This document shows, one piece after another, positions 55,949-64,000 of a DNA stretch of 64,000 bases. The notes below the pieces were generated by a model. The model had not been told where the DNA came from. It saw only the letters and a program-made list of their open reading frames with translations, and did no database searches. Where the stretch lies: NCBI GenBank assembly GCA_965224815.1, contig CBDDAF010000003.1:1116001-1180000 (forward strand), written 5' to 3'. This stretch comes from CAYPEL01 sp036479985. Its GTDB lineage: Bacteria > Pseudomonadota > Gammaproteobacteria > DSM-19610. The position numbers and the translations under genes were made by a program. Positions within the stretch are counted from its first letter, which is position 1, and every line of letters starts with the position of its first letter.

Positions 55949-58033
55949 ATGACTGATCTAGCAAAATACAGAAACATCGGGATTTTTGCCCACGTTGATG
56001 CGGGTAAGACCACCACTACCGAACGAATCCTGAAATTAACCGGTAAAATCCACAAAACCGGTGAGGTTCATGATGGCGAAGCCACCACGGACTTTATGGA
56101 GCAGGAACAGGAGCGCGGTATCACCATCCAGTCCGCTGCCACTTCCTGTGAGTGGGATGGTCACCGCATGAATATCATCGACACGCCCGGACACGTTGAT
56201 TTCACCATTGAAGTGTACCGCTCACTCAAAGTACTCGACGGTGGCGTCGGGGTTTTCTGTGGCTCTGGTGGTGTGGAGCCCCAATCGGAAACTAACTGGC
56301 GCTACGCTAATGATTCCGAAGTTGCGCGTGTGATTTTCGTCAACAAGCTTGACCGTATCGGCGCTGATTACTACCGGGTCGTACAACAGGTTATCGACGT
56401 ACTCGGCGCAAACCCCCTGGTGATGGTTTTACCGATCGGTATCGAAGACGACTTCACCGGTGTCGTCGACCTGCTGACCCGCAAGGCCTGGATGTGGGAT
56501 GGTTCCGGTGATCCGACCAAATACGAAATCGTCGATCCGCCTGCCGATATGAGCGACATAATCGAAGAATGGCGTGAAAAACTCATCGAAACCGCTCTTG
56601 ATCAGGACGATGACCTGATGGAGAAATATCTGGACGGCGAAGAACCTTCAGTCGAAGATATCAAGCGCTGCATCCGCAAGGGTACTATTGCATTGGATTT
56701 CTTCCCAACCTATTGCGGTTCCGCCTTCAAGAACAAAGGCATCCAGCCTGTGCTCAATGCTGTAGTCGATTACCTGCCCAACCCGACCGAGGTTAAACCT
56801 CAACCGGAAGTCGATATGGAAGGCAATGAAACCGGTAAATTTGCGATTGTCGATGTCGACAAACCAATGCGCGCACTGGCGTTCAAGATCATGGATGACC
56901 GTTTTGGCGCACTGACCTTTATCCGTATTTACTCCGGTAAAATAGCAAAAGGTACGACTGTGCTCAATACCTTTACCGGCAAAACCGAGCGCATCGGCCG
57001 CATTGTGGAAATGCACGCCGACGAACGCATAGAACTGTCCAGCGCTCAAGCCGGTGATATTGTCGCTGTACTGGGTATGAAAAATGTTCGTACTGGTCAC
57101 ACACTCTGTGATGAAAAAAATCCAGCCACGCTGGAACCCATGGTGTTCCCGGATCCGGTTATCTCTATTGCCGTCTCGCCGGTCGATAAAGCCGCGTCTG
57201 AAAAACTCGGTGTTGCGATCGGTAAAATGATTCAGGAAGATCCGTCGTTCCGTGTCGAAACTGACGAAGACAGTGGCGAAACCATTCTTAAAGGAATGGG
57301 CGAGCTACACCTCGATATTAAGGTCGATATCCTGAAACGTACCCACGGTGTGGAAGTAACGGTTGGCAAACCTCAGGTAGCCTATCGCGAGACTATCACC
57401 CAACTTATTGATGACAGCTATACGCACAAGAAACAAACCGGTGGTTCCGGACAGTTCGCCAAGATCGACTACACCATCGAGCCTGGCGAACCGGGTAGTG
57501 GTTTCATATTCGAATCCAAAGTCACGGGGGGACGCGTACCACGTGAATTCTGGCCTGCGGTAGAAAAAGGTTTCAAGAAAAGCCTGGACGTTGGTGTGTT
57601 GGCTGGCTATCCATGCCTGGATTTCAAGGTCACCCTGCTCGACGGTGGTTACCATCCGGTCGACTCTTCTGCCGTGGCTTATGAACTGGCTTCTGCTGCT
57701 GCGTATCGTCAAAGCATGCCAAAAGCCGGGCCGCAGATCATGGAACCAATCATGAAAGTTGACGTATTTACCCCGGATGACCATGTGGGCGACGTCATTG
57801 GTGACCTTAACCGCCGCCGTGGCATGATCAAATCGCAAGAAGCGGGTACAACGGGCGTTCGTATTAAAGCCGAATGCCCATTGAGTGAAATGTTTGGTTA
57901 CATCGGCGATCTGCGCACTATGACCTCCGGCCGTGGGCAATTCTCTATGGAATTCCTGCATTACATGCCGTGTCCGAAGAATGTCTCAGAAGTGGTTATC
58001 AAGGAAGCAATCGAGCGCGCTAAAGCTAGCTAG
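55949..58033 (+). CDS. Elongation factor G, second type (EF-G2/FusB-like)
   Basis: A 694-residue translational GTPase. IGIFAHVDAGKTTTTERILK, DFMEQEQERGITIQSAA, IIDTPGHVDFTIEVYRSL and VNKLDRIGADY are the G-domain motifs, and GMIKSQEAGTTGVRIKAECP and FGYIGDLRTMTSGRGQFSME the domain IV-V tail. It stands alone, not with rpsL-rpsG-tufA, and the YRNIGIFAHVDAGK/EWDGHRMN features are like the Pseudomonas and Vibrio second EF-G; a main str-operon fusA presumably exists elsewhere. Role in translocation or ribosome recycling. Confidence 0.93.
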   Translation: MTDLAKYRNIGIFAHVDAGKTTTTERILKLTGKIHKTGEVHDGEATTDFMEQEQERGITIQSAATSCEWDGHRMNIIDTPGHVDFTIEVYRSLKVLDGGVGVFCGSGGVEPQSETNWRYANDSEVARVIFVNKLDRIGADYYRVVQQVIDVLGANPLVMVLPIGIEDDFTGVVDLLTRKAWMWDGSGDPTKYEIVDPPADMSDIIEEWREKLIETALDQDDDLMEKYLDGEEPSVEDIKRCIRKGTIALDFFPTYCGSAFKNKGIQPVLNAVVDYLPNPTEVKPQPEVDMEGNETGKFAIVDVDKPMRALAFKIMDDRFGALTFIRIYSGKIAKGTTVLNTFTGKTERIGRIVEMHADERIELSSAQAGDIVAVLGMKNVRTGHTLCDEKNPATLEPMVFPDPVISIAVSPVDKAASEKLGVAIGKMIQEDPSFRVETDEDSGETILKGMGELHLDIKVDILKRTHGVEVTVGKPQVAYRETITQLIDDSYTHKKQTGGSGQFAKIDYTIEPGEPGSGFIFESKVTGGRVPREFWPAVEKGFKKSLDVGVLAGYPCLDFKVTLLDGGYHPVDSSAVAYELASAAAYRQSMPKAGPQIMEPIMKVDVFTPDDHVGDVIGDLNRRRGMIKSQEAGTTGVRIKAECPLSEMFGYIGDLRTMTSGRGQFSMEFLHYMPCPKNVSEVVIKEAIERAKAS

Positions 58034-58056
58034 CGAAAAACAGATAGGCACATAAA

Positions 58057-58084
58057 ATAATCCCCGCTTTTGCGGGGATTATTT
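58057..58084 (+). terminator. Intrinsic terminator of the EF-G gene
   Basis: AATAATCCCCGC / GCGGGGATTATT with a TTTT loop and a following T-run, 24 bases after the EF-G stop. It may also serve the convergent RRM gene. Confidence 0.92.
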
Positions 58085-58105
58085 TTTCAATCTTTACTAT
58101 TTATT

Positions 58106-58378
58106 TTAGCGGCGCCGACCTTTTGGGCCTCTTCCACGTTGTTCTTCTTCGAATTTGACCTTCAGGCTATTACCCTCAAATGATTTACCATCCAGGCCTG
58201 CAATCGCGGCGCGGGCCTCGTGTCCTTCCATTTCTAGAAAGCCAAAACCTTTGCACTTGCCTGAAAACAGGTCTTTAACAAGTTTGAGAGAATGAACCGT
58301 ACCGAACGGTGCAAACAGGGCCTGTAGGGACTCTTCTGTAGCCGTCGGTGGCAAACTGCCAACAAAAAGTTTCTTCAC
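58106..58378 (-). CDS. RNA-recognition-motif (RRM) protein
   Basis: A 90-residue single-RRM protein: RNP2 LFVGSLPPTATEESLQAL at the start and RNP1 CKGFGFLEM in the middle, ending in a basic tail (RGRGPKGRRR). Bacterial RRM proteins of this type bind RNA and are often cold- or stress-induced. The neighbouring cold-shock gene upstream on the same strand fits. Confidence 0.93.
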   Translation of the reverse strand: MKKLFVGSLPPTATEESLQALFAPFGTVHSLKLVKDLFSGKCKGFGFLEMEGHEARAAIAGLDGKSFEGNSLKVKFEEEQRGRGPKGRRR

Positions 58379-58403
58379 TATAAGGTTCCCTTTCTTGCGT
58401 TAA

Positions 58404-58436
58404 AAAAGCAAACCCCGCGATAACTCGCGGGGTTTA
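58404..58436 (-). terminator. Intrinsic terminator of the cold-shock gene
   Basis: AAACCCCGCGA/TCGCGGGGTTT stem with a short loop, followed on the minus strand by GCTTTTTTA, 25 bases after the csp stop and before the RRM gene. The RRM gene therefore needs its own promoter or read-through. Confidence 0.92.
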
Positions 58437-58461
58437 CTCGAGACACTAAATTCAGGACTGT

Positions 58462-58662
58462 TTAAGCCTGTACGTTTACTGCCTGTGGACCTTTAGGTCC
58501 GTCTTCCACTTCGAAGGTCACTTGTTGGCCTTCAGCCAATGTACGAAAACCGTCGTTAGCAATTGCGGAAAAATGAACAAATACATCTTTGCTGCCATCT
58601 TCCGGAGTGATAAAGCCGAAGCCCTTGGATTCGTTAAACCATTTAACGGTTCCTGTTGCCAT
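58462..58662 (-). CDS. Cold-shock protein (CspA family)
   Basis: A 66-residue cold-shock-domain protein: MATGTVKWFNESKGFGFITP (RNP1), DVFVHFSAI (RNP2) and VTFEVEDGPKGPQAVNVQA. A single-stranded nucleic-acid chaperone. This chromosomal copy has a canonical terminator and a clear leader, unlike the cassette copy at 31971. Confidence 0.97.
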   Translation of the reverse strand: MATGTVKWFNESKGFGFITPEDGSKDVFVHFSAIANDGFRTLAEGQQVTFEVEDGPKGPQAVNVQA

Positions 58663-59034
58663 GATAACTACCTCATTAAAAAATTAAAAATATAACGTGT
58701 TACAAATCTTACGTGGTAATTAACTGGAGAAAACGTAGAGAGAACTTCCGGCAAGAACCAGGATAGAATGTAGCGCGATGCAAGTGTAGCCTCTTTAGTG
58801 ACCAAAAACACCATACGCTCCTATTATATGGTGCAAAAAAATTGTATTTCAAGGCCATAGCTTCCCTATTTAACAAAACTTCAGGTACAATGCCTGCCCA
58901 AGCTCTGGTGCACTTCGGTCTGCACCTGTTTAAAACGCGGTAATCCTTCCCGATTCACCTCGAAACACACAAGCATGTTTACGCCTGGACCGACCCAAGC
59001 CATATGTCAAAACATATGAATTGGCAGTAGGCCA
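58663..59034. other. Intergenic region between csp and the RhlE-like helicase
   Basis: 372 bases without a gene, holding the divergent starts of both genes. The csp side is likely a cold-responsive leader, as in CspA genes; no cold-box match was established. TACAAT at 58886-58891 is a possible -10 for the helicase. Confidence 0.45.
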
Positions 59035-60375
59035 ATGCTCGAAATAGACGTTCAGGAGAACATCATTAGCACATCATTTGAATCCCTCGGTCTCAGGGCC
59101 GAATTACTCCGTGCTGTATCCGAAAAAGGCTACAGCGAACCCACTCCGATTCAGTCGCAGGCAATCCCGCTCATCCTTGAGGGACGCGACATCATGGGTG
59201 GCGCACAAACCGGCACGGGCAAAACGGCCGGTTTCACTCTGCCGTTATTACAACGGCTCATGGAAACTGAAAAACCGATCAAAGGCCGTCGCCCAATCCG
59301 TGCACTGGTGTTGACTCCAACCCGAGAACTGGCTGCACAGGTCGCCGAAAGCGTGGACACCTATGGCAAATTCCTGCCATTGAAATCCACTGTGGTGTTT
59401 GGTGGCGTCAGTATCAACCCGCAAAAACAGAAACTCATCAGGGGCGTCGACATTCTGGTCGCCACGCCGGGGAGATTGCTGGATCACGTTGGTCAAAGAT
59501 CAGTCAACCTTTCCAACGTTGATATCCTGGTGCTCGACGAAGCCGACCGGATGCTTGATATGGGGTTTATTCACGACATCCGCAAAGTGCTCGCGTTGCT
59601 ACCCAAACATAAACAAACATTATTGTTTTCCGCCACTTTCTCTAACGAGATTAAGCAACTGGTAAATAAGCTGCTCAAATCACCCGCCTTGATTGAGGTC
59701 GCACGAGAAAATACCACTGCAGAAAGTGTCACCCAGGTCGTACATCCGGTAGACAAAAAACGCAAACGTGAACTGCTTTCTTTCCTGATTGGTTCAAACA
59801 ACTGGAAACAGGTACTGGTATTCAACCGCACCAAACATGGCGCTAACCGCCTTGCCGAACAGCTTAATACTGATGGCATTACTTCTGCCGCCATTCATGG
59901 CAATAAAAGTCAGGGTGCACGCACCCGGGCACTGGCAGATTTCAAAGCCGGTAAAGTCCGGGTACTGGTTGCAACTGATATTGCTGCCCGCGGACTGGAT
60001 ATTAATCAATTACCTCATGTCGTAAACTTTGAATTACCCAATATCGCAGAAGATTATGTGCACCGAATTGGCCGCACCGGCCGCGCGGGTAATGAGGGTG
60101 AGGCCATGTCACTAGTGTGCGTGGATGAACTGAAGTTGCTCAAAGATATCGAACGTCTGATTAAACGTGATATCAACAAAGTGGTGATCGACGGCTATCA
60201 GCCTGATCCTACTATTAAACCAGAACCCATAAAAAATGGCCGCGGCAGACAGCAACGAGGTTCAAAAAAGCCTTCCAGAAATGCCTCCTCTGCCCGGAAT
60301 AATCAGCGCCCACCTTACAAAGGACGCTCGAATAGCCAAAGCCGTTCGGGTAATCGCTCCCGACGAAGCGCGTAA
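59035..60375 (+). CDS. DEAD-box RNA helicase, RhlE-like
   Basis: A 446-residue ATP-dependent RNA helicase: Q motif TPIQSQAIPL, motif I AQTGTGKTAGFTLPLL, motif II VLDEADRMLDMGF, SATFS, and the C-terminal YVHRIGRTGRAGNEGEA. The basic tail (about 405-446: RGRQQRGSKKPSRNASSARN and SRSGNRSRRSA) is typical of RhlE. It unwinds RNA in ribosome biogenesis and mRNA decay. Start ATG 59035, with a weak ribosome-binding site. Confidence 0.95.
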   Translation: MLEIDVQENIISTSFESLGLRAELLRAVSEKGYSEPTPIQSQAIPLILEGRDIMGGAQTGTGKTAGFTLPLLQRLMETEKPIKGRRPIRALVLTPTRELAAQVAESVDTYGKFLPLKSTVVFGGVSINPQKQKLIRGVDILVATPGRLLDHVGQRSVNLSNVDILVLDEADRMLDMGFIHDIRKVLALLPKHKQTLLFSATFSNEIKQLVNKLLKSPALIEVARENTTAESVTQVVHPVDKKRKRELLSFLIGSNNWKQVLVFNRTKHGANRLAEQLNTDGITSAAIHGNKSQGARTRALADFKAGKVRVLVATDIAARGLDINQLPHVVNFELPNIAEDYVHRIGRTGRAGNEGEAMSLVCVDELKLLKDIERLIKRDINKVVIDGYQPDPTIKPEPIKNGRGRQQRGSKKPSRNASSARNNQRPPYKGRSNSQSRSGNRSRRSA

Positions 60376-60428
60376 TTTTATTTATTAATCTCTGATTAAA
60401 TCAATCTACAAATTTTTAGGATAATACA

Positions 60429-62042
60429 TTGCTAACCACATCGAATATTACGATTCAATTTGGCGCCAAGCCGCTGTTTGAAGATGTCTCTATCAAGTTT
60501 GGCAATGGCAATCGCTATGGCCTGATCGGAGCCAACGGCTGCGGAAAATCCACCTTCATGAAAATCCTGGGTAACGACCTGGAAGCTTCAGCGGGAAATG
60601 TCGCAAAAGATCCTCATGAACGCATTGGTAAATTGCAACAGGATCAATTTGCTTACGAAGAGTTTGGTGTAGTTGATACTGTGATCATGGGACACGAAGA
60701 ACTCTGGGCTATTAAGTCAGAACGGGATGCGATTTATGCCAATCCGGAAATGACCGAAGCAGATGGTATTCGAGCCGCTGAGCTTGAAGCTGAATTTGCT
60801 GAGATGGATGGTTACACGGCAGAAGCACGTGCTGGTGAATTATTATTAGGTGTGGGCATACCGATTGAGCAACATAACGGCCTAATGAGTGGAGTAGCCC
60901 CCGGCTGGAAATTACGCGTATTACTGGCACAGGTATTATTTTCGGAACCGGATATCATGCTGCTGGACGAACCGACCAACAACCTGGACATCAATGCCAT
61001 TCGCTGGCTGGAATCTGTGTTAAACGAACGTAATTGCACCATGATTATCATTTCTCATGACCGGCATTTTCTAAACAGCGTCTGTACCCACATGGCTGAT
61101 CTGGATTACGGTGAAATTCGCATGTATCCCGGTAATTATGATGAATACATGACCGCAGCAACCCAGGTGCAAGAACGCCTGCTGTCAAACAACGCCAAGA
61201 AAAAAGCCCAGGTTGCAGAACTCAAGGCCTTCGTCAGCCGCTTCTCTGCAAACGCCTCGAAATCAAAGCAGGCAACCTCACGCGCCAAACGTATTGATAA
61301 AATCAAACTGGAAGAAGTAAAACCATCCAGCCGTCAAAACCCTTTTATACGTTTTGAACAAGACAAAAAATTACATCGACTGGCGCTTGAAGTTGAAGGT
61401 TTAAGCAAACGATATGAAGAAGACGTATTTTCAAAACTTAACCTCACCGTCGAAGTAGGCGAACGTATTGCTATTATCGGCCCTAACGGTATTGGTAAAA
61501 CCACCTTATTAAAATGTCTGGCGGGAGAACTGGAACCTTCAGCCGGGACTGTAAAATGGTCTGAAAATTCTGAACTCGGTTATTATGCTCAGGATCACGC
61601 TGCCGACTTCGAATCCAAACAAACCCTGTACGACTGGATGGATCAGTGGAGTAAAGAAGGTGACGACGAGCAAGTTATCCGTGGCACACTGGGGCGCCTG
61701 TTATTTTCTCAAGATGAAATAAATAAAACCGTCGATGTCATTTCCGGTGGCGAGCAAGGCCGTATGTTATTTGGCAAATTAATGCTGCAGCGTAATAACA
61801 TTATGTTAATGGACGAGCCTACCAACCATCTGGATATGGAATCGATTGAATCACTCAATCTGGCGCTGGAAAATTACCCCGGCACATTATTCTTTGTCAG
61901 CCATGACCGTGAATTCGTCTCCTCATTAGCCACGCGAGTTCTCGAACTCACCCCGACCGGTGTGATTGATTTCCGCGGTACTTATGAAGACTACTTAGGT
62001 AGTCAGGATACCGAACAACAGAAAATTAAGGCATCACGCTGA
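60429..62042 (+). CDS. ybiT: ABC-F family ATPase, YbiT type
   Basis: A 537-residue twin-cassette ABC-F protein. Walker A GANGCGKSTFMKILG and GPNGIGKTTLLKCLAG; signature-like MSGVAPGWKLR and SGGEQGRMLFGKL; Walker B LLDEPTNNLDINAIRWL and LMDEPTNHLDMESIESL. The DYGEIRMYPGNYDEYMTAAT and SKQATSRAKRIDKIKLEEVK regions match YbiT. It acts on ribosomes rather than as a transporter. Start is TTG 60429 after TTAGGA. Confidence 0.93.
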   Translation: MLTTSNITIQFGAKPLFEDVSIKFGNGNRYGLIGANGCGKSTFMKILGNDLEASAGNVAKDPHERIGKLQQDQFAYEEFGVVDTVIMGHEELWAIKSERDAIYANPEMTEADGIRAAELEAEFAEMDGYTAEARAGELLLGVGIPIEQHNGLMSGVAPGWKLRVLLAQVLFSEPDIMLLDEPTNNLDINAIRWLESVLNERNCTMIIISHDRHFLNSVCTHMADLDYGEIRMYPGNYDEYMTAATQVQERLLSNNAKKKAQVAELKAFVSRFSANASKSKQATSRAKRIDKIKLEEVKPSSRQNPFIRFEQDKKLHRLALEVEGLSKRYEEDVFSKLNLTVEVGERIAIIGPNGIGKTTLLKCLAGELEPSAGTVKWSENSELGYYAQDHAADFESKQTLYDWMDQWSKEGDDEQVIRGTLGRLLFSQDEINKTVDVISGGEQGRMLFGKLMLQRNNIMLMDEPTNHLDMESIESLNLALENYPGTLFFVSHDREFVSSLATRVLELTPTGVIDFRGTYEDYLGSQDTEQQKIKASR

Positions 62043-62050
62043 CAAGCTCC

Positions 62051-62527
62051 ATGGCGAAAAGAATCGCCATTTTTGCCGATGTGCAAAATATCTATTACAC
62101 CACCCGGCAAGCTTATGGCCGCCAATTTAATTACCGGGAACTGTGGCAGCGCATAAGCGCTGAAGGAACCATAGTTACCGCATTCGCCTATGCAACGCAT
62201 CGCAACGATGACAAGCAGCTCAAATTTCAGGATGCCCTTAAACACATTGGCTTCACGGTAAAGCTCAAACCGTACATTCAGCGCAGTGACGGCTCCGCCA
62301 AAGGTGATTGGGATGTGGGTATTGCTATTGATGTAATGGAAGCTGCAAAAGAAATTGACACTGTCGTTTTGCTATCCGGTGATGGGGATTTTGATTTATT
62401 GTTAGAAAAAATAAAAACTGACTACGCTGTTAGCGCTGAAGTTTATGGTGTGCCTGCGCTTACCGCCAACTCATTGATCAATGCTGCCAGCATTTATCAT
62501 CGAATTGAGGAAGATCTTTTATTATAG
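62051..62527 (+). CDS. NYN-domain (LabA-like) PIN-fold protein
   Basis: A 158-residue protein: AIFADVQNIYYTTRQAYGRQ starts the NYN/PIN fold (first Asp), KGDWDVGIAIDVMEAAKEID and LLSGDGDFDLLLEK carry the other acidic residues expected for a metal-dependent RNase. Related LabA proteins affect gene expression in cyanobacteria; the bacterial role is mostly unknown. It starts 8 bases after ybiT and probably shares its transcript. Confidence 0.9.
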   Translation: MAKRIAIFADVQNIYYTTRQAYGRQFNYRELWQRISAEGTIVTAFAYATHRNDDKQLKFQDALKHIGFTVKLKPYIQRSDGSAKGDWDVGIAIDVMEAAKEIDTVVLLSGDGDFDLLLEKIKTDYAVSAEVYGVPALTANSLINAASIYHRIEEDLLL

Positions 62528-62559
62528 TGTCACCGCATTCTTCTTAAACCCCTCCTCCC

Positions 62560-64000
62560 TCAAGCAATCAAATCATCTGCCACATGGTAGCGCGGATCTT
62601 CCAGCACATTCACTTCTACCAAATCACCTGCTTTCTTCAGTAAGCTACGGCACTCTTCACTCAAGTGCCTTAGATGTAATGTTTTACCCGCTCTGATATA
62701 GCGTTCCGCCAGGGTATCGATTGCTTCTATCGCTGAATGGTCTGCCACTCGTGAGTTTTGAAATTCAATGATCACATCATCTGGATCATTTTCAGGATCG
62801 AATAACTCCAGAAAGTTTTTAACCGAACCAAAAAACAAGGGCCCATTTAGCTCATGCACGCGTGAACCGTTTGCATCATCATAGGTTTTAATATTGATGT
62901 GTTTGGCATGATCCCAGGCAAATACTAGCGCTGAGACGATGACGCCGACGATTACCGCAATCGCCAGATCTGTAAACACGGTCACCGCTGAAACCAGGAT
63001 GAGAACAAAGGCATCAGTCGCAGGTATCTTGCCGATGATTCGTAAACTCGACCATTCGAAAGTAGCCATCACAACTACAAACATCACACCTACCAGTGCC
63101 GCCATGGGGATGCGCTCGATCAGGGGCGAAGCAAACAAAATAAACATTAGCAGGAATAGTGCTGCAGCAACGCCGGATAAACGCTGACGACCGCCAGAAT
63201 TTACGTTAATCATGCTCTGACCAATCATCGCACAACCGCCCATTCCACCGAATAATCCTGTCACTGTATTGGCAATCCCCTGCCCCATGCACTCACGATT
63301 GCCACGCCCGCGGGTATGGGTTACTTCATCTATGAGTGTCAACGTTAGTAAGGATTCGATCAGTCCGACTGCTGCCAGAATGAATGCATAGGGCAATATG
63401 ATCATCAATGTTTCAAAATTAAACGGCACCAAAGGCAAATGAAAAGTGGGCAATCCACCCTTGATACTCGCCAGGTTACCCACAGTAACCGTGTCCAAAT
63501 CCAGACCAAGAGCCAGCAGGCTTACCACGATAATTGCCGCTAGCGCCGATGGAAAGGCCGTTGTTAATTTTGGTAAAAATTGAATAATGAATATAGTTAA
63601 TATAATCAGACCTGCAAAGATCATCATGGGTTCACCACTCAACCATGCTTGCCCACCATCAGCTGAACTCACTTTAAAGTGTTGCAGTTGCGCAAGGAAG
63701 ATTACGATTGCCAAACCGTTAACAAAACCCAGCATCACTGGGTGAGGCACAATGCGGATAAACTTCCCCAGACGTAACAGACCGGCGATCATCTGAATGA
63801 GACCCGTGAGAACTACTGCTGCAAACAAGTATTCCACGCCATGCTCAGCAACCAGCGCTACCATGACCACAGCCATTGCACCGGTTGCACCGGAAATCAT
63901 TCCCGGGCGGCCACCAAAAATTGCAGCCAGTAGACCCACCATAAAAGCAGCATAAAGACCCACCAGAGGATCAACACCAGCGACAAATGCAAAAGCCACC
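62560..64000 (-). CDS. SulP-family inorganic anion transporter with C-terminal STAS domain (partial)
   Basis: At least 479 residues of a SulP/SLC26-type transporter; the N-terminus lies beyond the window. Visible are transmembrane segments from LVGLYAAFMVGLLAAIFGGR, the SGATGAMAV region, GLFGGMGGCAMIGQSMINVN, and further helices to about residue 365, then a STAS domain with VIIEFQNSRVADHSAIEAID. The substrate (sulfate, bicarbonate or another anion) cannot be told. Convergent with the NYN gene. Confidence 0.92.
   Translation of the reverse strand, partial: VAFAFVAGVDPLVGLYAAFMVGLLAAIFGGRPGMISGATGAMAVVMVALVAEHGVEYLFAAVVLTGLIQMIAGLLRLGKFIRIVPHPVMLGFVNGLAIVIFLAQLQHFKVSSADGGQAWLSGEPMMIFAGLIILTIFIIQFLPKLTTAFPSALAAIIVVSLLALGLDLDTVTVGNLASIKGGLPTFHLPLVPFNFETLMIILPYAFILAAVGLIESLLTLTLIDEVTHTRGRGNRECMGQGIANTVTGLFGGMGGCAMIGQSMINVNSGGRQRLSGVAAALFLLMFILFASPLIERIPMAALVGVMFVVVMATFEWSSLRIIGKIPATDAFVLILVSAVTVFTDLAIAVIVGVIVSALVFAWDHAKHINIKTYDDANGSRVHELNGPLFFGSVKNFLELFDPENDPDDVIIEFQNSRVADHSAIEAIDTLAERYIRAGKTLHLRHLSEECRSLLKKAGDLVEVNVLEDPRYHVADDLIA

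Noticed and set aside
57305..57961. A 218-codon minus-strand open frame opposite the EF-G gene
   Set aside because: Shadow of a highly conserved coding sequence with biased codon use; no family features.

Overview
The window is a chromosomal segment of a gammaproteobacterium of moderate G+C. Three gene orders point to this: nnr-tsaE-amidase-mutL-miaA-hfq-hflX-hflK-hflC-DUF2065-hisZ-purA with divergent queG; rsmI divergent from lpoA-yraN-dolP; and ccmF-ccmG-ccmH-ccmI. HisZ and a DMHA-type (endonuclease) MutL fit a Chromatiales/Pseudomonas-like lineage rather than an enteric one. The genus cannot be named from sequence alone. No rRNA, tRNA or CRISPR array was seen.

Layout. 0-2.4 kb: end of a cytochrome c maturation operon. 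2.5-6.4 kb: a small GIY-YIG nuclease between two copies of a dispersed repeat, a class-3 lipase, and a five-haem secreted cytochrome with an odd basic and tryptophan-rich C-terminus. 6.5-22 kb: the hfq/hfl/mutL housekeeping operon on the minus strand, with queG divergent. 22-27.5 kb: a DsrE-like sulfur-carrier-type protein, a small HMA-fold-like protein and a sigma54 activator, with a candidate -24/-12 promoter and a 20-bp perfect palindrome; then a CuA-type lipoprotein, a Tat-exported phosphoesterase and an ECF sigma/anti-sigma pair.

27.5-33.8 kb is the accessory region. It is read here as a sedentary chromosomal integron: six attC-like sites with paired RYYYAAC/GTTRRRY-type ends alternate with small genes, most on the minus strand and so pointing away from a frameshifted, truncated integron-integrase remnant at 33.5 kb. 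Cassettes carry three toxin-antitoxin modules (one with a toxin broken by internal deletion), a cold-shock protein, a Sel1-repeat lipoprotein, an alpha/beta hydrolase lipoprotein, a YciI-like protein, a tautomerase and unknown proteins.

33.7-37.7 kb: rsmI, lpoA, yraN, dolP. 37.8-47.8 kb: a lipid locus made of an NAD-dependent epimerase/reductase, a fatty-acyl-AMP ligase, a GNAT-fold acyltransferase, a MobA-like nucleotidyltransferase, a metallophosphoesterase, a diacylglycerol/ceramide-kinase-like enzyme, a Tam41-like nucleotidyltransferase and an ELM1-like protein. The combination resembles bacterial ceramide and ceramide-phosphoglycerate loci, but no serine palmitoyltransferase is present here. 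47.8-55.6 kb: hspQ, an RluA-family synthase, a GST, ttcA, ychJ, a beta-CASP protein and small conserved genes. 55.9-62.5 kb: an RNA/translation group (second-type EF-G, RRM protein, cold-shock protein, RhlE-like helicase, YbiT-type ABC-F, NYN-domain protein). The window ends inside a SulP transporter.

Several dispersed repeats run through the segment. About ten copies of a palindrome beginning TGTAGGAGCGGCT lie in roughly 125-145 bp elements whose ends resemble ATTTAGGGARYCTCTGATTAATT. At four genes the stop codon lies inside such an end. CT-rich palindromes and other inverted repeats also recur.
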